Part shown: positions 37,038-48,065 of the stretch, piece after piece | How the letters are laid out: every line of letters starts with the position of its first letter | How positions within the stretch are numbered: position 1 is the first letter of the stretch | DNA from: Henckelia pumila | Taxonomy: Eukaryota; Streptophyta; Magnoliopsida; Lamiales; Gesneriaceae | NCBI RefSeq assembly: GCF_033568475.1 | Contig: NW_027331831.1 | Coordinates: 9,858,001 to 9,922,000 of the forward strand | Reading direction: 5' to 3' | Length of the DNA: 64,000 nt | Position numbers and translations under genes: made by a program | Notes under the pieces: generated by a model | Databases searched by the model: none | What the model saw: the letters and a program-made list of their open reading frames with translations, nothing else | Told to the model about the DNA's origin: nothing

Positions 37038-37048
37038 TGGCGCCGTTG
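37038..37048 (+). other. Primer-binding site of the Athila-like element
   Basis: TGGCGCCGTTG lies six bases after the LTR end, the usual Athila arrangement matching an aspartate-type tRNA 3' end. The match is short after the first 11 bases. Confidence 0.7.
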
Positions 37049-37150
37049 ATTTTAATTATTTTTTAGTCTTGTTACCAATTAGTCTAGATTTTAATTTAGA
37101 GTTTTAATTATTTTATTTTAAGTTACTAATTAATTTCTTCTTATTTTTAA

Positions 37151-39413
37151 TTGCAGTTTATGCGACGATCTCAAAGTGCGAATTCTTTACTCTTTGATCC
37201 GGAGATCGAGCAAACTGCACGTGCTTTGAGAAGAGCAAGAAGAGAAGAATTAAGGAACATGGCTGAAGAAGAAGCACAACAAGCTCCCTTGGTGCCAATC
37301 AGAGATCACTTCAGGCCGACGATCCAGGCTCACTATTCTGGAATCGCTCGAGGAACTATAAATGCCAACAATTTTGAGCTAAAACCTGTTTTGATCAACA
37401 TGGTTCAACAGAACCAATTTAATGGGAGTGCCAGTGCTGATCCTCACCTACACCTACGCACTTTCTTGGAGATAACCGATACAGTAAAAATTAATGGTGT
37501 GTTTGAGGATATTATTCGCTTATGCTTGTTTCCTTTTTCTCTCAGGGATCAAGCGAGGAGTTGGTTGCAATCACTGCCACTATGAAGCATCACTACTTGG
37601 GAGGGGATGACAGAAAAAAATTTTGCAAAATATTTTCCACCTGCCAAATCCACTCAACTGAAGATAGAAATCAGCACATTCAGGCAGATGGACACTGAAC
37701 AACTATACGAGGCATGGGAAAGGTATAAAGAATTACTTAGACGTTGTCCTAACCACAATTTTGCATATTGGGAACAGATCGAGTAGTTTTACAACGGACT
37801 GAATACGCCTACGAGGATGAATGTGGATTATGCGGCTGGAGGTACTATATTTGCAAAGGACTATGTACAGGCCTACGATATGCTGGAACAGATGACAATC
37901 AATAGTTTTCAATGACCATCTGAGCGTATGGGAGTCAAGAAGCCAGTTGGAGTGTATGCAGTGAATCCTCTCACATCCATCACTGCTCAATTATCTGCAC
38001 TGACTACACATGTAGCTTCTTTGAATAAGATTAATGTTGCAGATTCAACTGGAGTTGAAGGATCACATACCCCAGAGGATGTTAATTATATCAATCCTAA
38101 TGGCTACCGAGGTTATGGAGCTTATAGAGGTAATCCTGTTCCCAATACTTATCACCCTAGTTTGTGGAATAATGAAAATTTTTCATATGCTAACAATACT
38201 AATAAGGGTGATGGTAAGTTGTCTTTGGAGGATGTGGTTAGTACCTTTGTGCAGGAATCAGGTAAGAGGATGGCGAGAACTGAGCCTCAGCTTGGAGACA
38301 CATGTGGTAAATATGGGTGCCATGATGAAGTCTATGGAGACTAGCATTGGGCAGTTGGCAAACACACTGAAAGATAATAATCGCGGTCAATTCCCAAGCA
38401 ATACTGAGGTGAATCCCATAGAACAGTGTAAGGCCATAGAGTTGAGGAGTGGAAAAGAAGTTGGAGTCCAGGAACATGCAGCTGATGTAGAGAAAGAAAA
38501 GGAAGTCGAAGAGAAAAAGCCTGAACTTGAAGGAAAACAGATGTATAAGACGCCACTTCCATACACGCAGATATTCAAGAAGAAGGTGTTGGACGAACAG
38601 TTTGCCAAGTTTCTTGACATCTTCAAGAAACTTCAAATCAATATTTCATTCGCCGATGTTTTGCTGCAAATGCCGAATTATGCTAAATTATTGAGGGAGG
38701 TGATGTTTAAGAAGCGGAAGATGCAGGAGTTTGAGATCGCGAATATGACTGAAGAGTGCAGTGCTATCTTACAAAAGAAGCTACCACATAAATTAAAAGA
38801 TCCAGGGAGTTTTACGATTCCTTGTATTATTGGTTCTTCTAATTTTAATAAAGCACTTTGTGATTTAGGAGCTAGCATTAATTTAATGTCTTTTTCTGTT
38901 TTCAGAATTCTAGGACTTGTGGAGGTGAACCCCACGACAATCGCATTGCAGCTCGCCGATAAATCTATCAAATATCCACGTGGAATCATTGAGGATGTTC
39001 TGGTAAAAGTAGATAAGTTTATTTTTCCGGTGGATTTTGTTGTGTTGGATATGGAGGAAGATGAAAATATGCCTTTAATTTTGGGGAGACCATTCTTGGC
39101 TACTGCTGAAGCCAAGATTGATGTTAAGAAAGGTGCGTTGACGATGGGTGTAGAAGGTAAGAAAGTTACTTTTAATGTGTTCAAGGAGGCTGACAAACCA
39201 TCCACGGAGAAGGTGTTCCTGGTTGAACAATCAAAGAAGATAGAATGTCGCTGCAAAGTTGTTAGTGCTGTAAAATTGCCTAGAGAGATTAATCCAAAGT
39301 TGGTGAAGATAAAGAAAAAGAAAAAGCGGTCTAAGTTCAAGAGGGTTGTTGAGTTTGTTTGGAGGGTGAAGGAGAATGGAAAAACCTCCAACAAATCGAG
39401 GGAACCAGGTTGA
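37151..39413 (+). pseudogene. Athila-type gag-protease with stops and one frameshift
   Basis: The first frame encodes an Athila-like gag (PIRDHFRPTIQAHYSG, ANNFELKPVLINMVQQNQF, FPFSLRDQARSWLQSLP). TGA at 37583, TAG at 37784 and TGA at 37913 interrupt it, with the same frame continuing between them (WERYKELLRRCPNHNF, DYVQAYDMLEQMT). Near 38300 the reading moves by one base to the frame that stays open to 39413. That part holds SIGQLANTL, AIELRSGKEVG and an aspartic protease with LCDLGASINLMSFSVF and NMPLILGRPFL. Protease DLGAS replaces DTGAS, which is common in Athila. The C-terminal end is lysine-rich (KIKKKKKRSKFKRV). gag would package element RNA. No polymerase follows. Confidence 0.88.
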
Positions 39414-40591
39414 AAGCGGCATCGAGTCGGGCTATGGACTATAAACTAAGCGCTTCTTGGGAGGCAACCCAAGTTATTTTTATTTATTTGCTTTATTTTT
39501 ATTTGTTTAATTTTAGTTATTTTTGTTCCATTTTTTTCATGTAGAAACTAGACATCAATAATAATTTTGAGTTGTGTAGGTGAAAAAGTATGGAGCTAAA
39601 AGAGTTTAGGAGCCACCCCTGATGAAGAGTTTTGAGTGATTATGATGGTTCCGAGTACTGAAACTTGGTGCATAAAGTATGTGTCCCTTGTTTTTAATGA
39701 ATACTGTACATTGAGGACAATGCACAATTTAATTTTGGGGGGATGTTTAAAAATTGTGAAAATCTGAAATTTTTTTGAGTTTGTTGGAGTTGAAGGCATG
39801 ATGTTGTAATTGTGTTGGCCTGTGATGAAAATAATTTTTGGTGTTAAAAATGTCAATGCTAGCTATATTTAATCTTGAGTTCTCACCCATATGCACTATG
39901 CCTTGATTGTCTAGACCCTAGTGATTAGAAAAACTTTGTGATATTGTGAGTGAATTGGATGATTTGATTCTTAACTTTGGTGATTTATACTTGAAATCGA
40001 GGTAGACTTCTACAAGCTTAGAAATGATTTAGGCAAAATTTTTATTGAATGATGAAAAGTTGCCAAAGCAACATAGAAATTTTTTGTTAAAACAAACTCC
40101 ATCCGGGCCTGGAAAGGGATTGAAATTCTAATCACCAATCCATGGCTAAGTTTGCGGACAAAATGAGGTCGATGCTCCATCCGGGCTATAGACGAGGGGA
40201 TTGAAATCCGAATCCTATCTTTAGTTATAGCTAAGTTTGCAGGTAATTTATGGGGCTAAAATAAAGTTGGGTGCAAAATCCAGCGATGTTATGAAAAATC
40301 TTTGATATAACTTGAAAAATCCTTTTGATCTTAGTGAGTAGAAGTTGAACATGGTGGAGACTGTTTTGAAATTAGAGAGCGGAGTTGATGATTCTATGAA
40401 ACAAACTTGTTGCACTAGTGTATCGAAAGTGAGGAGGATAGACAAGATTGGTGAATCACACACACATGAGAACTCTTGAGAAAATTAGCGGACATGTGTA
40501 TTGAATCTTGAAATGTAAAAATTTGGAGGCCGATTATATTACTCATTATTGTTTTGCTCGGGACTAGCAAAAGTCTATGTTTGGTGGAATT
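39414..40591 (+). other. Non-coding 3' part of the Athila-like element
   Basis: It starts with a segment that includes GACTATAAACTAAGCGCTTC and GGGAGGCAACCCAAG, a sequence typical of the junction after Athila coding regions. No ORF of significance. A duplicated phrase (CTCCATCCGGGC, about 40096 and 40171) marks an old internal repeat. It ends in the purine-rich TTTGGTGGAAT before the 3' LTR. Confidence 0.75.
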
Positions 40592-42065
40592 TGATAAGTG
40601 CAATTTATGCACTTAATTTATATATGATTTGTCTTGATTTTTGTGATGTATCGAGTGGATATTATGTGTATTAGTTGTTGTTTTTGTGAGTTGCAAGGAT
40701 TGGTGCAAAAGTAGCAAGAAGAAGCAGAAGGATGCATTATAGAGTATCAATTTCAGAAAATTACTGGGAATTATTTTTGCATCAAAATCCAATCTTCACC
40801 GTCCAGAATAAATTTTAGGATGTTTTGAATCTACCTTCAAAATTTCAGCTCAATCCGACGGTTAGACTGTGATATATGATTTTTTGAAAATTATTGCGCG
40901 ATGAAGATTTTCTAACCCGAGAGGCATGCGCGGGCGCGCGCCAGGGAAAATTTGAGCATCCGGGAGACAGAGAGGCATGCGCGGGCGCCCCTCTATTTAG
41001 GCGCGGGCACGCCATCGCAAAAATCAGTTTTTTGGGTTTTTCGGGAAGGAAACCTTTGGACTTTCGTGGGCTTTTATTTATTGGATTTGAAACACATATA
41101 AAAGGGATTCTTTTGCACACAATTGAAGGAGAAGCCGCCGCATAGAGAGAAACACATCAAGGATCGATCGAGATAAAATTTTGGAGACTTTGGAAGAGAA
41201 AATTCTGCACAAGTTGGAAGAACATCAAAGAACAAAGACGAAGATAGATCGTCCGGACACGGAAGATCGAATATTTGGATTTGTTTTCTTTCTCTTGAAC
41301 TTATATTATTGATTTGATGTCTAGTTTCATGAATATGAATTGGTTTTAACTATTTTTGATTATGAACTAAATTTTTTAAGTCTAGAGGTTGATGTAGCCT
41401 GGTCAAGACATGTTTATGAATTGTTGATTTTATTGAATTGAGTTCTTCTAAATTAATTGTGATTCTAGTTTTGAAAGTCTTTTCAATTTACTGGCCATAA
41501 ATTGATTTGCCATATTTATTTAGAATCCGGCACTCGGGAGAGGGGATTTCGAATAGGATCAATAGAATTCACACTATTAATTGTTTACATGACTCGGGAG
41601 AGCTTATAACTTTAATAGAGCCTAGAAAGAATATTGTTTTACACATATCATTACAAGTAGATTTTTAATATGGATATTGGAATCGATCTGTGATTGATAC
41701 ATTCTATTTGATACTCGGGAGAGGGAAATAGTATAATCTATGTGTTCTTGGTTATTAATTAAAATGAACTCATGAAAATAGATTAATTAGGAATGAATAT
41801 TGTCGAGACCAGGTAAAATCAAAACCTCTAGACTATTTCTCTCTGATTGATAATCTCTTAAGGATTGTGTATGTGCGCGTTTTACAAAATTTACTATTTA
41901 TTTAATTGTTCAGCAAATTTCCAATGTTTGATTTTCTAGATAAAATTAAGACTATTTTAATTACAAGTATTGAATATTTTCAAATTACTCCTTGTGGGAT
42001 CGACACTCTCTCTTTCACTGTATTAAAACTTGACACTCGTACGCTTGCGAGTATTTTTCACAACA
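40592..42065 (+). repeat. Athila-like 3' LTR
   Basis: Partner of 35565-37031, ending TTTTTCACAACA just before ATGAG at 42066. Small indels near 40760-40905 account for the 7-base length difference. Confidence 0.92.
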
Positions 42066-42436
42066 ATGAGGGGCAGGGGAAACCTAAGACCAGCTTCTAA
42101 TTGATCTACATAAAATGTGTAATATCCCTCTGGGGGATTGTTAGCTCGGTCATCGAGGTCAGGAATAATGAACTCATATTCCTTGGGGGCATGGGATAGA
42201 ACTCTTATTCTGTCCTCGTCCGAGGCATCTATCTCGGAGGGATACAGCTCAAACCACGGCACCGCGGGGACATCAGGGTCATTGCCCGAGTCATTATCCT
42301 TAGCTGAGATTGAGGGGTGAGAAGGGTCCTGGCCTGTAAGCTCTCCTGCGGGAGTAAGAGCGAGGAAATCAAATTGATCCACCTCACGAAATACTTCGTC
42401 TGAGCTCCCAGAGTGAGCTCGGGAAGAAGTGGCCAT
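42066..42436 (-). pseudogene. Antisense Tat gene, N-terminal exon
   Basis: ATG at 42436 opens a frame (MATSSRAHSGSSDEVF) rich in acidic residues. It reaches YYTFYVDQLEAGLRFPLPL, then is cut by the Athila-like insertion at 42065. The remainder lies on the far side of that element (33882-35564). The hydrophobic FPLPL end followed by the next exon's start matches the conserved core of plant gypsy-type transposon proteins. The start is about 400 bases inside the 3' LTR edge and in the opposite direction to gag-pol, so it would need its own antisense promoter. 42437-42815 upstream is non-coding with GA-rich runs. Confidence 0.72.
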
Positions 42437-42815
42437 GAAAGGTGTTTACTTACTTAGGAAGCTCGAAAGCCTGGGGAGGGGAAGAAATCTGAAGCAGCAA
42501 GACAGCTCAGAAAAGGGAATGGAGGAGAGAAAATAGGAGAGAAAATCAGAGAACGAGAATCAGAGAAGGGTAAAATGAAATTTTGAAAGTGAGGGGCTAT
42601 TTATAGAAAGCAAGGAGGAATCAGGATCGTTGATTTTGGGACGGATGGACGGCTCAAATCAAGTGAAATTTGAAAATTTACCGTTGAGATGTCAGAACAA
42701 AGTACGTTTGGTCAGAATGACAGCTGGGCTCGGTAGAACACCTTAGCTCGACATTTTCTTAGGGTCATCTCAGAATAAGAATAACGAACTTCGAGTCTTT
42801 GACCTCAGTTCGACC

Positions 42816-42830
42816 TTTGAGGGGGGGACT
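42816..42830 (+). other. Polypurine tract of the Tat element
   Basis: TTTGAGGGGGGGACT directly precedes the 3' LTR start TGATATCC, as needed for plus-strand priming. Confidence 0.8.
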
Positions 42831-42832
42831 TG

Positions 42833-43795
42833 TGATATCCGGAGGAGAAAATCACCTCAGCTCCTCGATGATCCTAAGATAGAAGCTTACCCCTAATCAA
42901 CTAGGACCAGTTCAGGAGCTTGGGAGTTCGGGAGCTCGACCAAGATCCATCCCTATAATTACCAGCTCGGGTCGGGAGCTCGGGAGCTCGGCCAAGCTCC
43001 ACCGATATAATTACCAGCTCGGGTCGGGAGCTCGGGAGCTCGGCCAAGCTCCCCACCATAATTCCGGAGGAGAAAATCACCTCAGCTCCTCGATAATCCT
43101 AAGATAGAAGCTTACCTCTAATCAACTAGGACCAGTTCAGGAGCTCGGCCAAGCTCCACCCCTATAATTACCAGCTCGGGTCGGGAGCTCGGGAGCTCGG
43201 CCAAGCTCCCCACCATTATTCCCAACTCAGGTCGGGAGCTCAGCTCAGCCCTGATGTCAATAGGGAGTTAGCTTGGTAGATTTGTTCGGCAACCTTGGTG
43301 AGCCAGCTAGGATGTTAGGATCAGTGTTTAAGGTGACTTCAGGGGTTCAGCAACAACCCACTCACCCCTTCCTAAGTGACTCTAGGGAGAGTAGCAATAT
43401 AGAGTCTTGTGGATGGCAGTTCAGCTCAAATTAAGTGTATTATTATTTTCTTTGTCAGATATGATTCGGGCGAGATCTCAGCCTAGATATTCGGGATCGT
43501 GATCCCGAGATTCTCGGGTTCTTGATAAGGAAGGTAGGCGTTAAATTCAGAGCTCTCTCCTATAAATATCAGGTTCACTTTCATTATTTAGATCCGAATT
43601 TTCACTCGTGCGCACACACCACTCTCTATATTTCGCTATCCTAGCATCTGACTTGAGCGTCGAAGGGGATACGCCGGAGCACCTTCCGGCACCCCTTAAC
43701 ACTCTTGTTCGTGGTTTCAGGTCAGCAACAGTTCATCTTTTATTGGAGGAGTTTCATCAGCTCATGCAAGGAGATCACTTTATTGGGGTATATCA
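42833..43795 (+). repeat. Tat 3' LTR
   Basis: It runs from TGATATCCGGAGGAG to TATATCA and is followed by the AGTAT duplication. It is colinear with the 5' LTR, with shorter AGCTCGG repeat blocks. A TATAAATA word at about 43560 repeats the promoter. Confidence 0.92.
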
Positions 43796-44012
43796 AGTAT
43801 ATACATTCTTTCTTTTCCAAATAAATTATTGTTGAAAGTTGAAACTTTGTTACTCTTTTATTTGATTGGTACTCTGTCGAGGAAGGGGCCACGAGCTTTG
43901 ACTGAGAGGTTAAATTAATGTATTTTAAATAACCAGAATCAATTTTTGTTCCAGATAATTTTATAAAATTGGAATGTTTTCCCTCCAATTAAATTTAAAA
44001 CACGATCAATAT

Positions 44013-44628
44013 GGTGTTTGACTAAATTTATTAAAAAGAGCTTATAAAATCTTAGAGCTTAAAAGCTGTTTTACGAGATTTTAAAAATAAGCTGTTAAAT
44101 GTTTGGATAAACTTATTTTAAATAACTTAAAGATGTTGATGTGTTTGGTATTATAAGATCTTTTTATCGTCAAAATTACCAAAAAGAGTATAATTATATG
44201 AAAATAATGTTTCGAGTTATATATATATATATGTATATACATATATATATATATATATATGAAAATAGTTTTAGAATAAACATATATTAAAAAATAAAAT
44301 TTTTATAATATTTTATTTTAGAAAAATTTATGTGATTTGAAATTTTTTTTAAAAATAATATTTAATATTTAATTGGTAGAGGATATGATGGAGATTTATT
44401 AAAATATTTAAGGAAATTTTAGAGAGATAAAATGTTAAAATAAGGTCTTTTTGGAAAAAGTAGCTCCCCTCTTACTTTTTTAAAAACAGCTTATAAACTG
44501 TCAAATAGTTTATTTTGACAGCTTATAAGTTGTTTCTAAAAAAAATTACCAAATAGATCCAGAGAGGTTTTAAGCTCTAAAACAGCTTAAAAGCTGTTTT
44601 TAAGAGCTTAAAAGCTCTCCCAAACACC
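44013..44628. mobile_element. Diverged MITE-like inverted-repeat element
   Basis: GGTGTTTG at the left edge matches the reverse complement of CAAACACC at the right edge. AAGAGCTT, TTAAAAGCTG and related words pair across the ends, and the right edge is itself AGCTTAAAAGCTG-rich. The style resembles Tourist or hAT MITEs. I could not define a target duplication, so the edges are approximate. Confidence 0.5.
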
Positions 44629-45199
44629 CTCCACGTTTAACAAGCCCAAATTGACAAATGTGGTGACTTCATGAATTTTTTTTCACTTTATTTATATATA
44701 TATAAATATTAAATAGAGATGTCAAAAACATCGGGTTTAATCGAGAACATCGGGTTTAATCTCGATTCCGTGATAATCACGTTTAATTTGGGATAGGTTA
44801 AACCGATTATGCGAATTTAGGATGGGTCATATACTCATATATGCGTCCCCTTGCACGTGATGTGTGCATATATATATAAATTTTTTATGTTAATTGATTT
44901 TTATGTTATTTTTAGAAGTCACATGATGAATTAAATATTAAAAAATTTAAGAGTGATAACTATCTAATATAAATTATTTAAAATACAAACAAAGATATAG
45001 AATGTCATTTTTTTGGTAAATAAGATACAATCTAATGTCCAAAAAAATAGGAGACCATATAAAATGACTTATTTGTCTAATAATTTTGGTTTTGTTTGGA
45101 ATTAAATTAAGACATAATCGTAATTTCATCTCAAGTTTCACCAATTAATTGAAAGGTAGTTAATTAAAAGCTCTCTACCATAATAAGATAGTAAGATAT

Positions 45200-45869
45200 T
45201 ATGGGTGTTAATTCGGGTGGGTCGGGTTGAAGAAAATAATTCTAAAAGATTTCTCAACCCGAACCAGAATCGAACCGAACCCAAATCAACCCGAAAATGC
45301 CCAATCCAAACTAATCCGTCTAACCCAACTAACCCGATCAACCCGATTTTAATTTTTTTAACAAAATAATTAAATAAAAATTCAAAACACACATAATAAT
45401 AGTAATATTTAATTTAATCACATAATGACAAAATCTAAGCTTATATATAATTTAAATTTGAACTTTTAGTTGTAAAAAATTTAAAATATACTTATTACAA
45501 AAAATAAAAATTATTTTAAAAAATAAAATTATACAAAATAAACATTAAATGACGAAAATATATTATATCAATATATAATAATTTTTTTTCAAACATACAA
45601 CGTATAAAAATGTAGTTAATATATCTTAATTTTATATAAAAATAGTAATAATTAAAAGTTTCGGGTCATTTCGGGTCAACCTAAAAGTTTCGGGTCGGTT
45701 CGGATCAACCCAGGTTGACCCGAATCCAACCTGAACACGATTAATTTTTCGGATTAGATTTCGGATCAACCCGATTCGACCCAAACTCAAAAACTCCCAA
45801 CCCTAATCTGATATTTTTTCGGTCGACTCATGTCGGGTTGGCGGGTTGGGTTGAGTTTTGACACCCCTA
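45200..45869. mobile_element. hAT-like MITE with GGGTTG/CAACCC arms
   Basis: The left end ATGGGTGTTAATTCGGGTGG and the right end (reverse complement TTAGGGGTGTCAAAAC) form imperfect terminal repeats, with ACCCGA/TCGGGT words on both flanks of an AT-rich core. A second diverged copy of the core and right side lies at 54440-54870. The element class is a guess from end sequence. Confidence 0.55.
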
Positions 45870-45888
45870 ATATATATATGTATAATAA

Positions 45889-46315
45889 TAACTAGCATCC
45901 AAGCAAAGCGTGTGAGATAATATATAAATTCTATGTATTTACACATCTATATCTATATTTATTTTATTTTAAATATTTGATTTGAAAAGACAAAAACATT
46001 TTTTAGATGAAGTGATGAACGTGGTTAATAAAGATAGTGGGTGATGAAGATAGTGGAGTAATATACTAATATTGAACCGTTTTTGTCTCTTATACCCAAC
46101 AACAATGAAAAAAAAAGACATTTTTGAGGATATAAAGGTAATATTAGAATGGTGTCGTCAATTACAGACAAAATTTTTTTTTAAAGGGTACTGAAGTATT
46201 ATAATATAGTAAAGATAATCTATTTATATATTTTATTATATTGAATTTTTAGTACCTTAAACCCTTATCAATTTATAACTAGCATATTTGCACACATCCG
46301 TTGTGTGTGACAAAA
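45889..46315 (-). other. Two Helitron-like 3' ends
   Basis: At 45891 and 46279 the sequence AACTAGCAT is followed by short hairpin-forming GC segments (AAGCAAAGCGTGTG and CACACATCCGTTGTGTG). On the minus strand each reads as a hairpin then CTAG before T, the rule for Helitron 3' ends. Matching 5' ends were not found. Confidence 0.35.
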
Positions 46316-47056
46316 AAAAAATTGATTTTTTTTGTTAAAATTAATTTTAAAAAAAAACTAATAAATTTATGTGAACAAAAAATTAATATTTTTTGGGTTA
46401 AATATTAACCATATGGGGTAGTTAAAACATAATGAATTATATAACTTATTTTTCACTTCTTTTTTCCAAATAATTTGAAATTTCATACTAGGGTGCCATA
46501 ACAAGAAAGCAAGTAGTTTTTTTTAAGGCCTTCTTGCTTAGTAAATAGGTATAGACATTTAGGATCAAAATAATTTTATTCTATTATAATATCTAGTATA
46601 AAATTATATATTATAATATTTTTTTGTTATGAGCTAAGTATAAATCAATGAATTTTTTGATAATTTTTTTCCTATAGATGATTAATATAAAGTAGACAAG
46701 TAACTAAAATAATTTTATTGGTTTTTAATTTGTCCGATGTCAAGATAGGGTATGTGTGAATTTGGAAGAAGAATTTTTTTTTTTGAGAAGCGAAGAAGAA
46801 AATTTTAAGAAATAAGATTAAATACGAATATAATTTATTTAAAAAAATTGAAAGTAATTTGTTGTAAATGATCAATACCACACATGATATCTCTCTTTCT
46901 CTTTTTTTTTTTAAGGCACTTGATATCTTTTAAACACGAGAGTTTGGTGCTCATAAACTATAAGTCATTTTATGAATGTGATTATTTCTAGGAACACAAT
47001 TTTATGCATTCCATTCCACATTTAACGATAGATCTTGAGAATATGGAAGCCAAACT

Positions 47057-47880
47057 TGTTGAAAAAATGTGAACGAATTAAATGAATTGTGAAAGAGCTT
47101 GTCCCACATTGAAAGAATTTCAATTTGTTTCACTCCTTAACTAGTCCAACTTTGGATTATGGGATTGGGCCCTTAGGGCATCAGATGTTTTGTAAAGAGG
47201 CAAGATGCTAGTCGATGCAACAAACACACAGTCGCGCGCAGAGCCGACCGGCTCAGTGGGGTGGGGTGGCCAGGCAGTATATGGGCCAAATTTGCGCGCT
47301 CCAGCGCAAAAGTCGTTTGTCCAAGCAGTGGGCAAGGAAACTTTGCGTGCTCGAGCGCGCCGTCTGAGTTCTCTGAAAAGGTGTGACCTTTTTTGGGATT
47401 TTTTCGCATTGAGTTGCTTCTTTCAACTTGCTCGAGCGCGCCGTCTGAGTTCTCTGAAAAGGTGTGACCTTTTTTGGGATTTTTTCGCATTGAGTTGCTT
47501 CTTTCAACTTGCTCGAGCGCGCCGTCTGAGTTCTCTGAAAAGGTGTGACCTTTTTTGGGATTTTTTCGCATTGAGTTGCTTCTTTCAACTTGCTCGAGCG
47601 CGCCGTCTGAGTTCTCCAAAAAGGTGTGACCTTTTTTGGGCTTTTTTCGCATTGAGTTGATTCTTTCGACTAAAGGACACATTCCTTGAACGTCAGTATT
47701 ATAAATAAACTGATTATGAATTCAGAAACATATAGAATATATAACGTATAACGTGAGATTTCTGATTTCTGCAATTTCCCCACTCTTCTACGAAGAAAGT
47801 TGCTGCATATTTTTTGTGTGCTGAAGTTCGAGATATTTGTTGTGCTGCTATAACTCATTTGTGAGTCGTTGTATCTTAGG
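47057..47880 (+). repeat. 5' LTR of the deleted copia element, truncated, with expanded tandem repeat
   Basis: It is colinear with the 3' LTR (48603-48663 plus 51595-52457) until GTATCTTAGG, where the partner continues for some 145 bases that are missing here. It contains an 81-bp tandem array that the partner has only once, and lacks about 150 bases present in the partner near 51740-51890. Confidence 0.85.
47349..47665 (+). repeat. 81-bp tandem repeat, about four units
   Basis: Units start GCTCGAGCGCGCCGTCTGAG at 47349, 47430, 47511 and 47592. Eighty-one is a multiple of three, so long ORFs appear on both strands (47205-47660 and 47173-47682), but they are only repeat translations. The homologous stretch in the 3' LTR (about 52023-52103) is a single unit. 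Confidence 0.9.
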
Positions 47881-47888
47881 AAAATGGT

Positions 47889-48065
47889 AAATCTCGACAT
47901 ATTCGTTGAAAACACAATATCATAAGACAATTGATCTCAAATGAGGTTATTTCGGTTGATTATGTAAAGTCAAAGGAAAACCTAGCGGATCTGTTAACTA
48001 AAAGTATAAATAGAGATCAAATGTACAAACTGCTACGAGGAATGAGATTAAAATCCACAAAATAA
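47889..48065 (+). pseudogene. Copia RNase H C-terminal remnant
   Basis: A 58-codon tail reads KSRHIR, then a TGA, then KHNIIRQLISNEVISVDYVK and SKENLADLLTKSINRD, ending at TAA 48063-48065. This is the typical end of copia RNase H just upstream of the 3' LTR and shows the element is on the plus strand. Everything upstream was deleted. Confidence 0.85.

Larger units (their letters stand above)
35565..42065 (+). mobile_element. Athila-like non-autonomous gypsy element (gag-protease only)
   Basis: LTRs are at 35565-37031 and 40592-42065, with target duplication ATGAG at 35560-35564 and 42066-42070. Inside are a TGGCGCCGTTG primer site, an Athila-type gag and a protease, but no reverse transcriptase, RNase H, integrase or envelope-like ORF in the remaining 1.2 kb. 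It therefore needed enzymes from a relative. The LTRs differ by perhaps 2-3 percent by eye. It inserted into the Tat antisense gene. Confidence 0.9.
6739..43795 (+). mobile_element. Tat-lineage Ty3/gypsy LTR retrotransposon, split by four nested insertions
   Basis: A single element has its 5' LTR at 6739-7756 and 3' LTR at 42833-43795, flanked by AGTAT at 6734-6738 and 43796-43800. A primer-binding site follows the 5' LTR and a G-rich polypurine tract precedes the 3' LTR. Internal order on the plus strand is gag, protease, reverse transcriptase, RNase H, a second RNase H, integrase, tandem repeats, then an antisense gene. The double RNase H and the antisense 3' gene are traits of the Tat branch. 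Removing the four insertions, each with its own target duplication, leaves an element of roughly 10-11 kb. The coding region has several nonsense codons and at least one frameshift, so this copy is dead. Confidence 0.9.
43801..47051. other. AT-rich intergenic DNA with MITE relics
   Basis: This 3.2 kb has no recognisable gene. It contains a TA microsatellite near 44217-44260, two diverged MITE-like inverted-repeat elements and two Helitron-like ends (all listed separately). The rest is A/T-rich with many homopolymer runs. Confidence 0.6.

Noticed and set aside
38238..39422. Minus-strand ORFs of up to 238 residues opposite the Athila-like protease
   Set aside because: Shadows of the plus-strand coding frame, which has clear gag and protease motifs.
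20329..42070. Shared ATGAG target duplication of the solo LTR and the Athila-like element
   Set aside because: They are different families 15 kb apart; a five-base match between two sites can be chance.
47173..47682. Long repetitive ORFs on both strands
   Set aside because: Produced by an 81-bp tandem repeat in an LTR; the other LTR has a single unit and no such ORF.
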